A DNA stretch of 64,000 nucleotides from Paenibacillus hamazuiensis. GTDB lineage: Bacteria > Bacillota > Bacilli > Paenibacillales > NBRC-103111. A program made the position numbers and the translations under genes. The stretch is taken from positions 6,383,001 to 6,447,000 of the forward strand of contig NZ_JALRMO010000001.1 in the NCBI RefSeq assembly GCF_023276405.1. Reading direction: 5' to 3'. Below, piece after piece: positions 9,768 to 18,221 of this stretch; position 1 is the first letter of the stretch, and each line of letters begins with the position of its first letter. Under the pieces are notes generated by a model, which did no database searches, had not been told where the DNA came from, and worked only from the letters and a program-made list of their open reading frames with translations.

Positions 9768-10814
9768 ACCTTCTGCGGCAGTTATATCGGCTTGTTTTAC
9801 AACGTAATCGGCAAGAAACACCTCTTTGGCTTTTGCATCTCCAAACAGCTTGATGACTCTCTCCTTTGAGATAAGACTTCCCCACACTCCAGCGGCTTGA
9901 AGCTTTTTCACGATCTCTTCGGCAGATTCCAATGTTTCTCTGTCATAATACGGCACACGATAAAAAGTGATTCTTTTGCCGCCCTTAAACCCATTGTTCG
10001 CCCGATACTCCAAAATTCGATTCGATATTTCGAGCAACTTGCTTGGGAGCTTGTCATGCGGAATCTTTATTATCAAACCGATGAGGGTGAGCATGTTCAC
10101 CGATCTCGCGGCGGTAGATTGACTGATCCCAAGCTTTTCTTTTATGCGATTAGTCGAGGTAAAGAAAACGTGTTCATCCCGATAGGTGAATGCTCGAAAC
10201 AATCCTTCTTCCTTATGGCTGTTCATGTATTCCAAAATAGGTCGATATCTTTGGATGAATTTAAAAACTTCGGGATACTCTTGTTCCAGTTCAGCTCTTC
10301 CGCCTCGAATATACACCAAATTGTTTTGGTACTTTTCAAATTGTTGAACCTTCCATTCATCCTTCAATCCCTCAAGCCCTACTATTTTTGCAAGTCTGTT
10401 TCGTGCATTTTGAAATGCATCCCCAGCTTCTTCATCGCCACAAAAAAGAATTTCAATGACATCGAAAATATTTAGCCCAATTGTGCCGCCAAAATGTGTT
10501 TTCGAAAAATAACGGTAGATCCCGATACTATCCTTCGAGATCCAGGCATCGTTGCCGACAATAAACTCGCAATGATACCAAACTTGTTCTTCCATATCCA
10601 GATTGATGAATATTTCGCCGAACAGGTTTCGTGTCTGGACATGCCGCTCAAATTCTCGGGTCGTCTTAATGTTTTGGAAGCTCTCTTTGTTTATGTTCGT
10701 CTTGAGTTGGAAGCGATGTATCCGGCCAGTCTGAATCAGATATTGTCTTATCATTCTCTTCTCATGGGTTTGTGGCTTTACGTTACCGCCGCTGAAGATG
10801 CTGTATATGTTCAT
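9702..10814 (-). CDS. Unrecognised protein with internal HTH; possible replication initiator
   Basis: 370 aa, ATG with a GGAG site at 9 nt. The centre holds a winged-helix-like segment (TSTNRIKEKLGISQSTAARSVN followed by MLTLIGLI), and the C-terminus ends in a run of Asp/Glu. I cannot name the family. Context suggests a plasmid-type initiator or partition regulator: an XRE regulator and a pair of perfect DnaA boxes lie just upstream, and a decayed second copy of its C-terminus (31310..31457) sits in the opposite inverted repeat. The function is inference from HTH plus neighbourhood. Confidence 0.6.
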   Translation of the reverse strand: MNIYSIFSGGNVKPQTHEKRMIRQYLIQTGRIHRFQLKTNINKESFQNIKTTREFERHVQTRNLFGEIFINLDMEEQVWYHCEFIVGNDAWISKDSIGIYRYFSKTHFGGTIGLNIFDVIEILFCGDEEAGDAFQNARNRLAKIVGLEGLKDEWKVQQFEKYQNNLVYIRGGRAELEQEYPEVFKFIQRYRPILEYMNSHKEEGLFRAFTYRDEHVFFTSTNRIKEKLGISQSTAARSVNMLTLIGLIIKIPHDKLPSKLLEISNRILEYRANNGFKGGKRITFYRVPYYDRETLESAEEIVKKLQAAGVWGSLISKERVIKLFGDAKAKEVFLADYVVKQADITAAEGDSDMQTDDDLLSDEDYDYIPF

Positions 10815-10952
10815 CTTTCGGAACTCCTGCGATCATAATTGCTGTACCACAATGATAAGTTATGTATCGAGCGGCTTTCAATACGGTTTGCTTGTAAACA
10901 AAAATGAAAGAAGGAGCAAGCAAATCGCTCCTTCTCCCGTTCCCCTATGTCT

Positions 10953-11441
10953 TTACATTACCCTCTTTAGTTGGTCGATCAACTCCGACAGCTCGTACAT
11001 TTCGCGGATCTTGCTGGTCGCCGACCACTCTGAATCTGCAATATACTCGACAATTTGAATGAGTAATTGCTTTGCTTCCATACTGAGCGTCCTACTTCCT
11101 ACGAAATAATTATTCTGAATCAATGCCTCCGATAGCGACAATGCTTTCCCCTCTTCGTTGGCATCCTCAACAGAGTTTTTGATAATCGTCGAGATCAGTA
11201 CCGAATCGGGTATTCGCAATGCTTTTGACAGTTGCAGGAGTTTTTTGATCGTCGGACTTATACGTTCGCCGCTCTCCAATCGATGAATATACGACTGGCT
11301 TGCTCCGCTTGCATCCTCCAAATCTTTTAGCGACATATTCCTCAGCTTCCTGTAATGCTTTAGCAACAACCCAAAGTCTCCCGCACCATTTCGCTCGTTA
11401 TCTTCCCTGCTCCGACTATCCGCGATAGATCTCTTTTCCAT
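10953..11441 (-). CDS. XRE-family transcriptional regulator
   Basis: 162 aa. A Cro/C1-type HTH occupies about residues 23-80: FGLLLKHYRKLRNMSLKDL, then SGASQSYIHRLESGERI and SPTIKKLLQLSKAL. The C-terminal half is helical and acidic with no domain I recognise. It lies between the possible initiator gene and the DnaA-box region, a common position for a copy-control or maintenance regulator; that role is inferred. Confidence 0.8.
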   Translation of the reverse strand: MEKRSIADSRSREDNERNGAGDFGLLLKHYRKLRNMSLKDLEDASGASQSYIHRLESGERISPTIKKLLQLSKALRIPDSVLISTIIKNSVEDANEEGKALSLSEALIQNNYFVGSRTLSMEAKQLLIQIVEYIADSEWSATSKIREMYELSELIDQLKRVM

Positions 11442-11754
11442 TCTGCCCCTCCTCGCTGATATTTCTCAAAATACGAGAATCCTTGTTCGTATTGTTGTTG
11501 TATTATAAGCACATCAGCACTCAAGCATAATTGAGCGAAGTGAGCACAATATTTTTAGGCTTATCCCTTTTCCCGATTTCCCTGCCCTTTCAATACGGTT
11601 GCCTTCATAACGGGATGAAAAATAAAAAGGACATCTCTCCGTTTCAATGGATTCGATGTCCTCGTTTCGCATTGCAATAGCAGGGGATTGGAAGTAGGAT
11701 TCGGCGGGAGAACGACAGAAAGAGCAGTGAATATGACGAAGTTGAAGTTTATTC

Positions 11755-11920
11755 AGGAGTTATCCACACAGAATGCTGTGAATTTTGTGGATAATATCCC
11801 CGTTATCCCTGACCTTAATTAAAACGGCACAATTACACGAATATATTTAAAATTTTACAAATATAAATCCGCTGATTATAATGATTACTTAACCCGCAAA
11901 AAATTTAACGAAGGGCGGAA
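11755..11920. other. Possible replication origin: two perfect DnaA boxes plus AT-rich stretch
   Basis: TTATCCACA at 11760-11768 and its inverse TGTGGATAA at 11786-11794 are both perfect consensus DnaA boxes 17 bp apart, with a CACAG/CTGTG hairpin between them. The following ~90 bp are strongly AT-rich, as expected for an unwinding element. The region lies in a 675-bp gap without genes upstream of the XRE and initiator-like genes. An origin is inference from motifs and context. Confidence 0.5.
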
Positions 11921-12017
11921 CATAATGCAAATGGAAGTGTTTGCGAAACATTCACATTAAACAATCCATTCCGAATACAATGAGACGTGATATACAGTCA
12001 CCCCTTCTTGACCCCTT

Positions 12018-12042
12018 GCCCTTGTCGCATAGGGCTTTTTTA
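12018..12042 (+). terminator. Plus-strand intrinsic terminator without an upstream gene
   Basis: A GCCCT...AGGGC stem is followed by seven T on the plus strand. No plus-strand gene precedes it in 11442-12017, so it may end a short untranslated RNA from the origin-like region, or be a boundary element for the plus-strand genes that follow. Confidence 0.5.
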
Positions 12043-12117
12043 TTTCGACGAATAGGTCTTGGAAATAATGGGTAAATTGTAAGCTGGTAATTTTTCCAAT
12101 ATAGGAGGAACATTAAA

Positions 12118-12252
12118 TTGTCAAAGCAAATGATTCTAAATTATGAGTACAAGCCAAAACAGCCGGAGCTGTGCAAAAATTGCATATGGGGCTGTTGGGA
12201 TGGGATGAAACAGTATTGTCCCAAGCTTACATGCATTAAGAAATCCCTGTAA
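12118..12252 (+). CDS. Small four-cysteine protein, 44 aa
   Basis: A TTG start lies at normal distance behind TAGGAGGAA. The product has paired cysteines (CKNCIWGCW and YCPKLTC), a pattern that could bind zinc. It is the first of three small plus-strand genes behind the origin-like region. The family is not recognised, and the call rests on the strong ribosome binding site and the intact frame. Confidence 0.55.
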   Translation: MSKQMILNYEYKPKQPELCKNCIWGCWDGMKQYCPKLTCIKKSL

Positions 12253-12374
12253 GCATCCCTGTAAGCCCAAAACGCTGAAAAAATGGGTTTACGCCGTGCT
12301 TCCCTTGTGTCAATGCACATAGGCTGTTGCTGTGATTCAATATCACGCCATATACAAACTTCAGGAGGAATGAT

Positions 12375-12575
12375 ATGAACAATTTCACTTTTTATGCAAT
12401 GCCCACCTACACCCGCGACCATGACGCTTATTGCAAACAAATGTATGATTGGCACATGAAAATGCAACATTACCGTGAGCAACAAAGAGCGTATCACCTT
12501 GAGCAAGCAAGGCATTTTCAGAAGCTTACAGGTGAAAAAGCTAATGTCTCACCCGACAACACTGGCGTTGCCTGA
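12375..12575 (+). CDS. Small hypothetical protein, 66 aa
   Basis: ATG behind AGGAGGAATGAT. The product is rich in aromatic residues, His and Gln (for example MYDWHMKMQHYREQQRAYH), probably a single long helix. It follows the 44-aa gene in the same direction and overlaps the next small frame. No family recognised. Confidence 0.6.
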   Translation: MNNFTFYAMPTYTRDHDAYCKQMYDWHMKMQHYREQQRAYHLEQARHFQKLTGEKANVSPDNTGVA

Positions 12576-12666
12576 ACTGGAACATTTAACATGGAGCGAA
12601 GTCCTGAACAAGCACCAGCGGAAACGATTTGCAACGATATTTGTAAGAACTTTGAAAGGGGTGTGA
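12544..12666 (+). CDS. Small hypothetical protein, 40 aa
   Basis: The ATG at 12544 has an AGGTGA site located inside the end of the preceding gene and overlaps it by 32 bp, suggesting coupled translation. The product is basic at the C-terminus (KHQRKRFATIFVRTLKGV). The overlap leaves some doubt that it is expressed. Two GC-rich stems without long T-runs follow at 12691-12712 and 12784-12801. Confidence 0.4.
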   Translation: MSHPTTLALPELEHLTWSEVLNKHQRKRFATIFVRTLKGV

Positions 12667-12885
12667 TAAGCCGAATACAAAAATGAACCTCCCCGTAGCG
12701 AGCGGCGGGGTATCAAAAGGCATTTACTCAAAAAAACTTATACGCTACACGAAGCGAAGAATTAGATCCGCTAAGATAAATAAGGCGGGGAGAAATCCCC
12801 GCTTCACCTAATACGTTTTCAATCCCATGTCGCAATGTAAATTCCCTCGACAAGCATGGATGATAGGTTTTCTTGCCGTTCCGAT

Positions 12886-13212
12886 TCATTTAGAAAGGCC
12901 AGGTAAAGGTTTACTTCGTGTCATTTGCTCTTGATGATAAAGCTCAATACAATCCAGAATACGCTCGAATCCTTGGCGACACGGCTCGTTCGAGTATGCC
13001 TCCTCATGTAAATGCTCGACCAAATCGGCATCTTTTATCGTATACAGCATATCGATATACTCCAGTTCAACCTGCCTAAGCCGAATTTCGAAATATTTTG
13101 CAAGCCCCAAACTCATGCCAAATGCCATCGCTTTCCTCCACTCACCCTCTTCAACGGCGACATTTCCAGCCATCTCCCCTGTTAAACTTACTCCGCTTCT
13201 TTCAGCAGTCAT
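12886..13212 (-). CDS. Hypothetical protein, 108 aa
   Basis: ATG behind GGGAGG. Soluble, helical and acidic; the middle (YFEIRLRQVELEYIDMLYTI) looks like a long helix. No family recognised. It stands alone between the small plus-strand genes and a ~390-bp stretch (13213-13602) in which I see only a degenerate region. Confidence 0.6.
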   Translation of the reverse strand: MTAERSGVSLTGEMAGNVAVEEGEWRKAMAFGMSLGLAKYFEIRLRQVELEYIDMLYTIKDADLVEHLHEEAYSNEPCRQGFERILDCIELYHQEQMTRSKPLPGLSK

Positions 13213-13602
13213 TTACATTTGCCTCCCTTTCTGCACCAAATCTCCAATCCCCTATAATGTTCTCTTGTGAACATGATTGAAAAAATGAAAAACACTCAGT
13301 CATTTTGACCGAGCGTTCGAAAAAACCAGCTATACAGTTACGGGATTGATTAATAATTAATGGAAACATATTGTTCGACTCCTGATTGGTATCGTACAAA
13401 TATCATACCGACCAATGCACAAGTTCGTCAACAAAAAGCGTATTTTGTTACATTCTAAACGATATAAGAGTTGGGGATGAAAGAAAGGGGGAAACGCTAA
13501 CTCTTATAGCCACCAATTTAATTGATTTTGCTTGCGTTCACAGATGCCAAGAAACCTTATTTTGTGCGGATTCCGAGCCAATTGTTTCTTAGGTTGTCCC
13601 GT

Positions 13603-13803
13603 TCATGCATGTACATTGCTTGTATACTGTTCACAAAGCAACTTAATTGACTTAATGACTTCGCCGCTACTCTTGCCCCGATTTATCGTATCACCGACGA
13701 TTACAAACAGGTCTGTCTTGCTCAAAGTTCACTTCTGCATGCTTTAGCAGTAATTTGAATCCCTGATTTTCACCATGGATTCCGGTAATAAAAACTTTCT
13801 CAT
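13603..13803 (-). pseudogene. Calcineurin-like metallophosphoesterase remnant
   Basis: The ATG at 13803 has a GGGAGG site, but a shift occurs within the first codons and another after the first third. Reading across the shifts gives KVFITGIHGENQGFKLLLK then LFVIVGDTINRGKSSGEVIK, which follow the phosphoesterase motifs D-x-HG and GDxxxRG. The catalytic Asp of the first motif is Ile here. The frame ends at 13603, far short of a complete enzyme. It is a decayed, truncated gene. Confidence 0.65.
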
Positions 13804-13857
13804 TACTCCCTCCCAGCAAATCCGCCGCGATACTGATGTCTAACCAGAACCTTTTCC

Positions 13858-14739
13858 TTAGTCATTTCCATAATCATAATCGTAATCTGGTTCCTCTTCG
13901 ACAGTCTTTGAAAAAACAGGATCATCTATTACAATTTCCACTTCTTCATAACCAATTAATTTCAAATCACAGTATCTGCAATGAACTTCTGTAGCGTCAT
14001 AAAAATAAGTATATACAGAATGCCAAGGATTATCTTCGCTTTCTCCCTCATACTTTTTGTCATTAAATTCCCCGTATGCTATAGCATCATTATTACATGC
14101 TGGACAAGGTATCAATTCCTCGTTATCATCTACGTCATAAATAATATGAGGGCGGTCAAATTTATACTTTTCTCTATACATAATTCTGCAAGCTTCCACC
14201 CTTGATTCAACAACAGTTTTAAGAGTAGCCGAATGATCAGCAATAATTTTCAAAGCTCGTATTGCTTCATCACGTCCTATCCACTCTTCTAATTTTTTTC
14301 CTTGAAACTCAAGCAGAGTCACACAGATTTCCCAAAATGGAGGGAGAATTAAATCTAATTTAAGTCCATCAAACGGTAACAATCCAGAGTGCAGTTCTGC
14401 ATTTCTTTTGTTTGCCAGCGACATACAGAAATCTTTTTTCTTTTGATCGAATTTGGGAATTGACAGATGTACTTGCAATCGTTCGAAAACCGTTTTGGCT
14501 TGTATAGTTTTGAAATCGTCATGATTTTTGTAACCACAGGCGACCAATAATCCTTTGGGGTCGTTTGGATCTACTACTAATGATGGATGAACAAATGCCA
14601 GTGTTGCTTTACCTAAGAGTTCTAAAGATAAACTGGCCCATAACAAAAATTCTGACATGTCGGAATCATTTCTCTTTGAAATTCCTTTATTAATAAAAAG
14701 CTTGGATTTGTTGTATAGATCCAAATATTCAAGTCCCAT
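13858..14739 (-). CDS. HEPN-motif protein with C-terminal zinc-ribbon-like region
   Basis: 293 aa. A helical N-terminal part carries R112-N-x-x-x-H117 (RNAELH), the R-x4-H signature of HEPN domains, several of which are RNases. The C-terminal third has two Cys pairs (CPAC and CRYC) about 45 residues apart and an acidic tail ending in a D/Y repeat. The start lies 2 bp after the stop of the 15407-14742 dioxygenase gene, with AAGGAGAG overlapping that stop, so the two form a tight operon. A single R-x4-H can occur by chance, so the HEPN call is moderate; no activity is demonstrated by sequence alone. Confidence 0.6.
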   Translation of the reverse strand: MGLEYLDLYNKSKLFINKGISKRNDSDMSEFLLWASLSLELLGKATLAFVHPSLVVDPNDPKGLLVACGYKNHDDFKTIQAKTVFERLQVHLSIPKFDQKKKDFCMSLANKRNAELHSGLLPFDGLKLDLILPPFWEICVTLLEFQGKKLEEWIGRDEAIRALKIIADHSATLKTVVESRVEACRIMYREKYKFDRPHIIYDVDDNEELIPCPACNNDAIAYGEFNDKKYEGESEDNPWHSVYTYFYDATEVHCRYCDLKLIGYEEVEIVIDDPVFSKTVEEEPDYDYDYGND

Positions 14740-14741
14740 AA

Positions 14742-15407
14742 CTATCTCTCCTTTATCGATACTCTGAGAAGTAATCTGTCGTTATCTATCATATTACTTT
14801 TTCCTCTTCCATGTAAAAATCTCCAATTATCCAAGATCAAAAGATCTCCGAAGTTCCATTTCACTTCATAGAGATCTCTTGGACAAATTAAATTATCGAT
14901 TTTAGTTAATAGTTCCGTTCCCTCTGATGATGTTGCTTTCATGCAATCTCTATCTAATCTAAAATAGTATTTACGTTGATGGCAATTATATATGGTTGTT
15001 AAAAAACTATACCTTCCATTAATAACCTTAAATAGCACATTAGCTAATCCAAATCGAAGCTCTCTATCGTTATTGAAAAGATTTTTGGTATCATAAAGAT
15101 ATGTCGGTCTATCTCCGGAACCTGGGTTTAATGAATATAACAATATATATCTTACAGGTACTTTAAAGTAAGCAGTATCAGTATGCAGAGGAAAGCTATT
15201 TAGCCCGTGATTTCTACTCAGCGAATTTTTATGTGCATCTTCCTTTTCTTTAGGAGAGAGGCGATCAATAACCTTCGCCCCCGACCTTGTTCCAACAGGT
15301 ATACCAATTTGTTTAGATATAGCTATTAGCTCTTCTTCAATCAGGTCAGGAGCATTTAGTTTGATGTAGCCTACTTCTTCAAGTTCTTTAATTGAGATTC
15401 TAACCAT
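14742..15407 (-). CDS. TauD-like Fe(II)/2-oxoglutarate-dependent dioxygenase
   Basis: 221 aa, shorter than typical TauD (about 280). The metal-binding H-x-D is H75-T-D77 in FPLHTDTAYF; the distal His lies in RFLHGRG near residue 199 and the 2-oxoglutarate-binding Arg in RLLLRVSI near 215. Such enzymes hydroxylate small molecules or modified substrates using Fe(II) and 2-oxoglutarate. The substrate cannot be told from sequence. It is the first gene of a two-gene operon with the HEPN-motif protein. Confidence 0.75.
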   Translation of the reverse strand: MVRISIKELEEVGYIKLNAPDLIEEELIAISKQIGIPVGTRSGAKVIDRLSPKEKEDAHKNSLSRNHGLNSFPLHTDTAYFKVPVRYILLYSLNPGSGDRPTYLYDTKNLFNNDRELRFGLANVLFKVINGRYSFLTTIYNCHQRKYYFRLDRDCMKATSSEGTELLTKIDNLICPRDLYEVKWNFGDLLILDNWRFLHGRGKSNMIDNDRLLLRVSIKER

Positions 15408-15532
15408 AGCCGCACCCCAACACCAATTCGTTAAATCAACACATATCGCACTGCATGGGATAGTGCTGATTGTAGATAAAAATTAATCGAGAAGTTACAG
15501 CGTTCACCAGATACTAACATCATATACAAAAA

Positions 15533-15556
15533 AAGAAGGTTAGGAAACCCTAACCC
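15533..15556 (-). terminator. Intrinsic terminator of the 15565 gene
   Basis: A GTTAGGG/CCTAAC stem followed by a T-rich run on the minus strand lies just past the stop codon of the 15565 gene. Confidence 0.7.
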
Positions 15557-15564
15557 CCGACCGT

Positions 15565-16173
15565 TTATTTCTTGTTTACCGTAACCCAATTGCCATCACC
15601 ATATTCAAAATTAATAGTATATCCATTCCCTTCCATATACTCTTGGAGGGCTTGTTCCCATTTTACTCCATTGACTTGAAAATTGACGTCCTTGAGGTTG
15701 ACCGTGACGGAGTTGTAGTAGTATTCCTCGGCTTTCACAACTTCGTCGGCAAGAAAATACAATACCAACGATACAAAATTCTCATGTCTGTCTACCCACG
15801 TTCTCCTCTCCGTCTTTTTCTCTCCAATTTGAAATCTCAATTTGATTGCTTCAATTGCCAAAATGCTGTTTCTTTCATCCAGCGAGCGAAACAAGTAGCA
15901 AACTGAACATTCCGCACATGCCGCGTTATAAAGGTTGAATGCCAATTCGATGAGACTGCGAGTGCCGCTTGTAAGCCATGGCTCGTTGAATACTTCCAGC
16001 CGAATAGAGTTTTCTTCAAAATCGTAGATCGACTCTACGTTTTTGTAAAGTGAGTCGTTTCCCGAAAGCACAAAAAACAATGATCGTCTCTCAATGTCGT
16101 TGTCATTAATTCTGGCCCTTTTGCAAAGCTCGGCGAATCTTTCTTCATGCTTGATGTTCAAAAACTGATACAT
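15565..16173 (-). CDS. Conserved hypothetical protein, resembles DUF6075
   Basis: 202 aa from the ATG at 16173, which has AAGGAGG at 7 nt; the longer frame has none. The text MYQFLNIKHEERFAELCKRA and the later SLFFVLSGNDSLYKNVESIY remind me of the Bacillales family DUF6075; I name it from memory and have not checked. It has its own terminator, so it is probably a single-gene unit. Function unknown. Confidence 0.65.
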   Translation of the reverse strand: MYQFLNIKHEERFAELCKRARINDNDIERRSLFFVLSGNDSLYKNVESIYDFEENSIRLEVFNEPWLTSGTRSLIELAFNLYNAACAECSVCYLFRSLDERNSILAIEAIKLRFQIGEKKTERRTWVDRHENFVSLVLYFLADEVVKAEEYYYNSVTVNLKDVNFQVNGVKWEQALQEYMEGNGYTINFEYGDGNWVTVNKK

Positions 16174-16278
16174 ATTGAAGTACCTCCTTATTTTCGTTTT
16201 TATCTTATATGCATGCTTGTTCCATACATGCACTTTAAGGCAAAGACAGGTGTTGATCTGTACATAATCAGTCGATTT

Positions 16279-16428
16279 TTACTGTTTGAGATCTTTGACT
16301 GTCATTTTCTTTAGATTGTTTGCCCTGCCCCTTCGTTCGCCGTTTGTCTTTTGGTTTTTTGGCAATTGCGAATTCACTGGTTGATTTTGCAATGGCGGAG
16401 CTGACATGGCAGGTGGTGAATTAGGCAA
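16279..16428 (-). CDS. Possible small basic protein, 49 aa
   Basis: A TTG start has GGGGGGAG upstream. The product is proline- and glutamine-rich at first (LPNSPPAMSAPPLQNQ), then strongly basic (NGERRGRANNLKKMTVK). The ribosome binding site lies in the 3' arm of a long hairpin (16437..16491). No family recognised; it could be chance. Confidence 0.4.
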   Translation of the reverse strand: MPNSPPAMSAPPLQNQPVNSQLPKNQKTNGERRGRANNLKKMTVKDLKQ

Positions 16429-16436
16429 ACGGCTCG

Positions 16437-16491
16437 CTCCCCCCCTGTTACCGAAGAGCGTATAGATAATCTCTTCGATAACAGAGGGGAG
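16437..16491 (-). promoter_or_regulatory. Long hairpin that includes a ribosome binding site
   Basis: Arms 16437-16458 and 16471-16491 pair almost perfectly (CTCCCC...CGAAGAG with CTCTTCG...GGGGAG). On the minus strand the 3' arm contains the GGGGGGAG site of the small 16279 frame, so the hairpin would hide it. From 16492 to about 16945 I see no supportable gene. Confidence 0.4.
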
Positions 16492-16962
16492 TTAAATCAC
16501 AACGCATGGCAGTATGGAGCCATCAGGTATCCGTGTCGAATTTAACCCCGAAAGCTTACGCTTTCCATCGCTCGTAGCTTTTTATCACTAACATGTCCAG
16601 GTCTGCTATTACCATGCTGACTACCAATGTCACTCACGATGCCCCCCACATCTCTTTCGAGAAACAGGACAGGTCAATCACCGATATTCTGGAAGTAAAA
16701 ACGCCACCATCTAACGGCCAGTAAACTCGATGGTCAGTCGAGCGGTTGTTTTAATGTGATCTGCCTCAACACAGAGGTTTTTTAGTTTTGCGTCTGAAAT
16801 CTCTTAAACAGACTATTGAGTTTTTTGAAAATTAAAATAAGCCTCCTTTCTGGAGACTTACCAAACTCAACGCCTATTCTCTTTCATCCACTTTTTTATG
16901 TCTCAAGCATTATTAAACCGATTTGGCGATTATATTTTCTGCTCATACCGTATAATATGAAA

Positions 16963-17039
16963 CATAAGGTTTTTCTGTGGAGAAAGAGAGCTTGCTAAAC
17001 ACTAACTTGGCGGTTGGGTGTGATAAGCTCTCTTTTTTT
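16963..17039 (+). ncRNA. Possible small RNA ending in a strong terminator
   Basis: A perfect TATAAT lies at 16951-16956, and the stem AAGAGAGCTT/AAGCTCTCTT followed by seven T ends at 17039. No open frame with a good ribosome binding site lies between, and no plus-strand gene lies close upstream. The -35 region is poor, so the promoter is weakly supported. Confidence 0.3.
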
Positions 17040-17111
17040 AGTTTTTATATCATAGTAAGGATTGGTCGATTTGATAACGTGACAAGACTGTTAGACTCGC
17101 TTAATCAAAAA

Positions 17112-17155
17112 AAGAAAAAGACAGACCCGAATTGTTGGGATCTGCCTTTTTCAAT
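17112..17155. terminator. Bidirectional terminator by the 17162 gene
   Basis: A stem around AGACAGACCC/GGGATCTGCCT is flanked by A-runs on one side and T-runs on the other, so it could stop transcripts from both directions. It lies immediately beyond the stop codon of the 17162 gene. Confidence 0.6.
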
Positions 17156-17161
17156 TTTAGC

Positions 17162-17377
17162 TTACAAGGAAGCTTGTTCTGCTTCGACTTTTACGAAGCG
17201 ATTCAGTTCAATAATGTAGTACCAACCGTGCTTCGCCATGTCCTCTCTGATTTCCGATTCATCGGTTTGTAAATGATCCGCCAAATACTCAAGGATCTGA
17301 AATTCTTCTTTCCGCAATTCGGCGTTTAAAAACTTTGCTCGTTCGTCCGCCGCGAGCCTTTTAAGCTGATGGTACAT
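17162..17377 (-). CDS. Small hypothetical protein, 71 aa, paralogue of the 383 gene
   Basis: The ATG at 17377 has GGGAGG; the upstream extension lacks a site. It has the same length as the product of 383..598 and shares FLNAELR, a middle D-x-x-E-I/L-R/K-E-(D/E) segment and the ELNRFVKVEAEQA-type end. Function unknown. The 17378-17802 gap upstream has no gene; it contains three tandem copies of GGGGATA near 17483-17504. Confidence 0.65.
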   Translation of the reverse strand: MYHQLKRLAADERAKFLNAELRKEEFQILEYLADHLQTDESEIREDMAKHGWYYIIELNRFVKVEAEQASL

Positions 17378-17802
17378 TAATGAACCTCCCTTGGTTTTTA
17401 ATCCTTTTATGCTATGCGGAAAGACAGGGATCATGCGAAATGCAGGGCTTCGTTAATTGAGAGCCAACCACCGTGGAAGTTAGGGGATAGGGGATAGGGG
17501 ATAAGCAGTCTCGTCAATAACGTTTTCTCGGCAACACTATTGGAATTTATTTATTATTATGGTTTCTTTTGATTGAACGCATTACGGTTTTGATATAAAA
17601 TAAGAACAAATGTTTGTGCGAGGAGAGAGAGAGTCTGATATTTTGTCATGAGCAAACGCCTATGATACAGCAGACCATATAATAAAACAGGTTGAGCAAG
17701 GGCGATGTTGAAATCTCTAAATAAAGGAGAATGCCTATCGGTCAAAATCAAAACGGATGTCCTTCAATCGGATTTCATCTTTAAGTTAGGAGGCGTTAAG
17801 CT

Positions 17803-18156
17803 ATGGAGAAACTGATTATGTATAAAAATTACTTTTTCTTCCTTCGCCCAGTGAATCTCGACATGTACGACACGGAATTCGAGATTTATGACTTGGGTGG
17901 CACAAACATCGGAAGTACGGTTTGGGGAATCAAGAATGGAACAAAGCTTTTTTCGTCTGAGACGGAAAAAGACGATTTCATGGAGTGGCTTCAGATAGAA
18001 GCTCATAAGATTGAAGCAATGCTGAAATTTGCCTTGGAATTCAATTGTCCGGTCGAAAATGCCGATCAACTCGATCTTTCAACAGATAAAATCGTCCAGA
18101 TCATGAAGACGAAATGGTCGATTCCGCCGGAAATCATGGATGCGGTATTGCCATAA
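17803..18156 (+). CDS. Hypothetical protein, 117 aa
   Basis: ATG behind TTAGGAGGCG. Soluble alpha/beta protein starting with a short beta-rich segment (NYFFFLRPVNLDMYDTEFEI) and ending in an amphipathic helix region. No family recognised. It stands alone on the plus strand with its own terminator. Confidence 0.65.
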   Translation: MEKLIMYKNYFFFLRPVNLDMYDTEFEIYDLGGTNIGSTVWGIKNGTKLFSSETEKDDFMEWLQIEAHKIEAMLKFALEFNCPVENADQLDLSTDKIVQIMKTKWSIPPEIMDAVLP

Positions 18157-18166
18157 TAAAACGAAA

Positions 18167-18195
18167 ACAGAGCTGTTTCGCGGCTCTGTTTTTGT
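18167..18195 (+). terminator. Intrinsic terminator of the 17803 gene
   Basis: ACAGAGC/GCTCTGT stem followed by a T-run on the plus strand, directly after the gene. Confidence 0.8.
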
Positions 18196-18221
18196 TTGTT
18201 TGGAAATGATCCGAGGTAATA

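Noticed and set aside
16500-16800. Remnant of an insertion sequence
   Set aside because: Neither strand gives transposase-like text and no terminal repeats were found apart from the single long hairpin.
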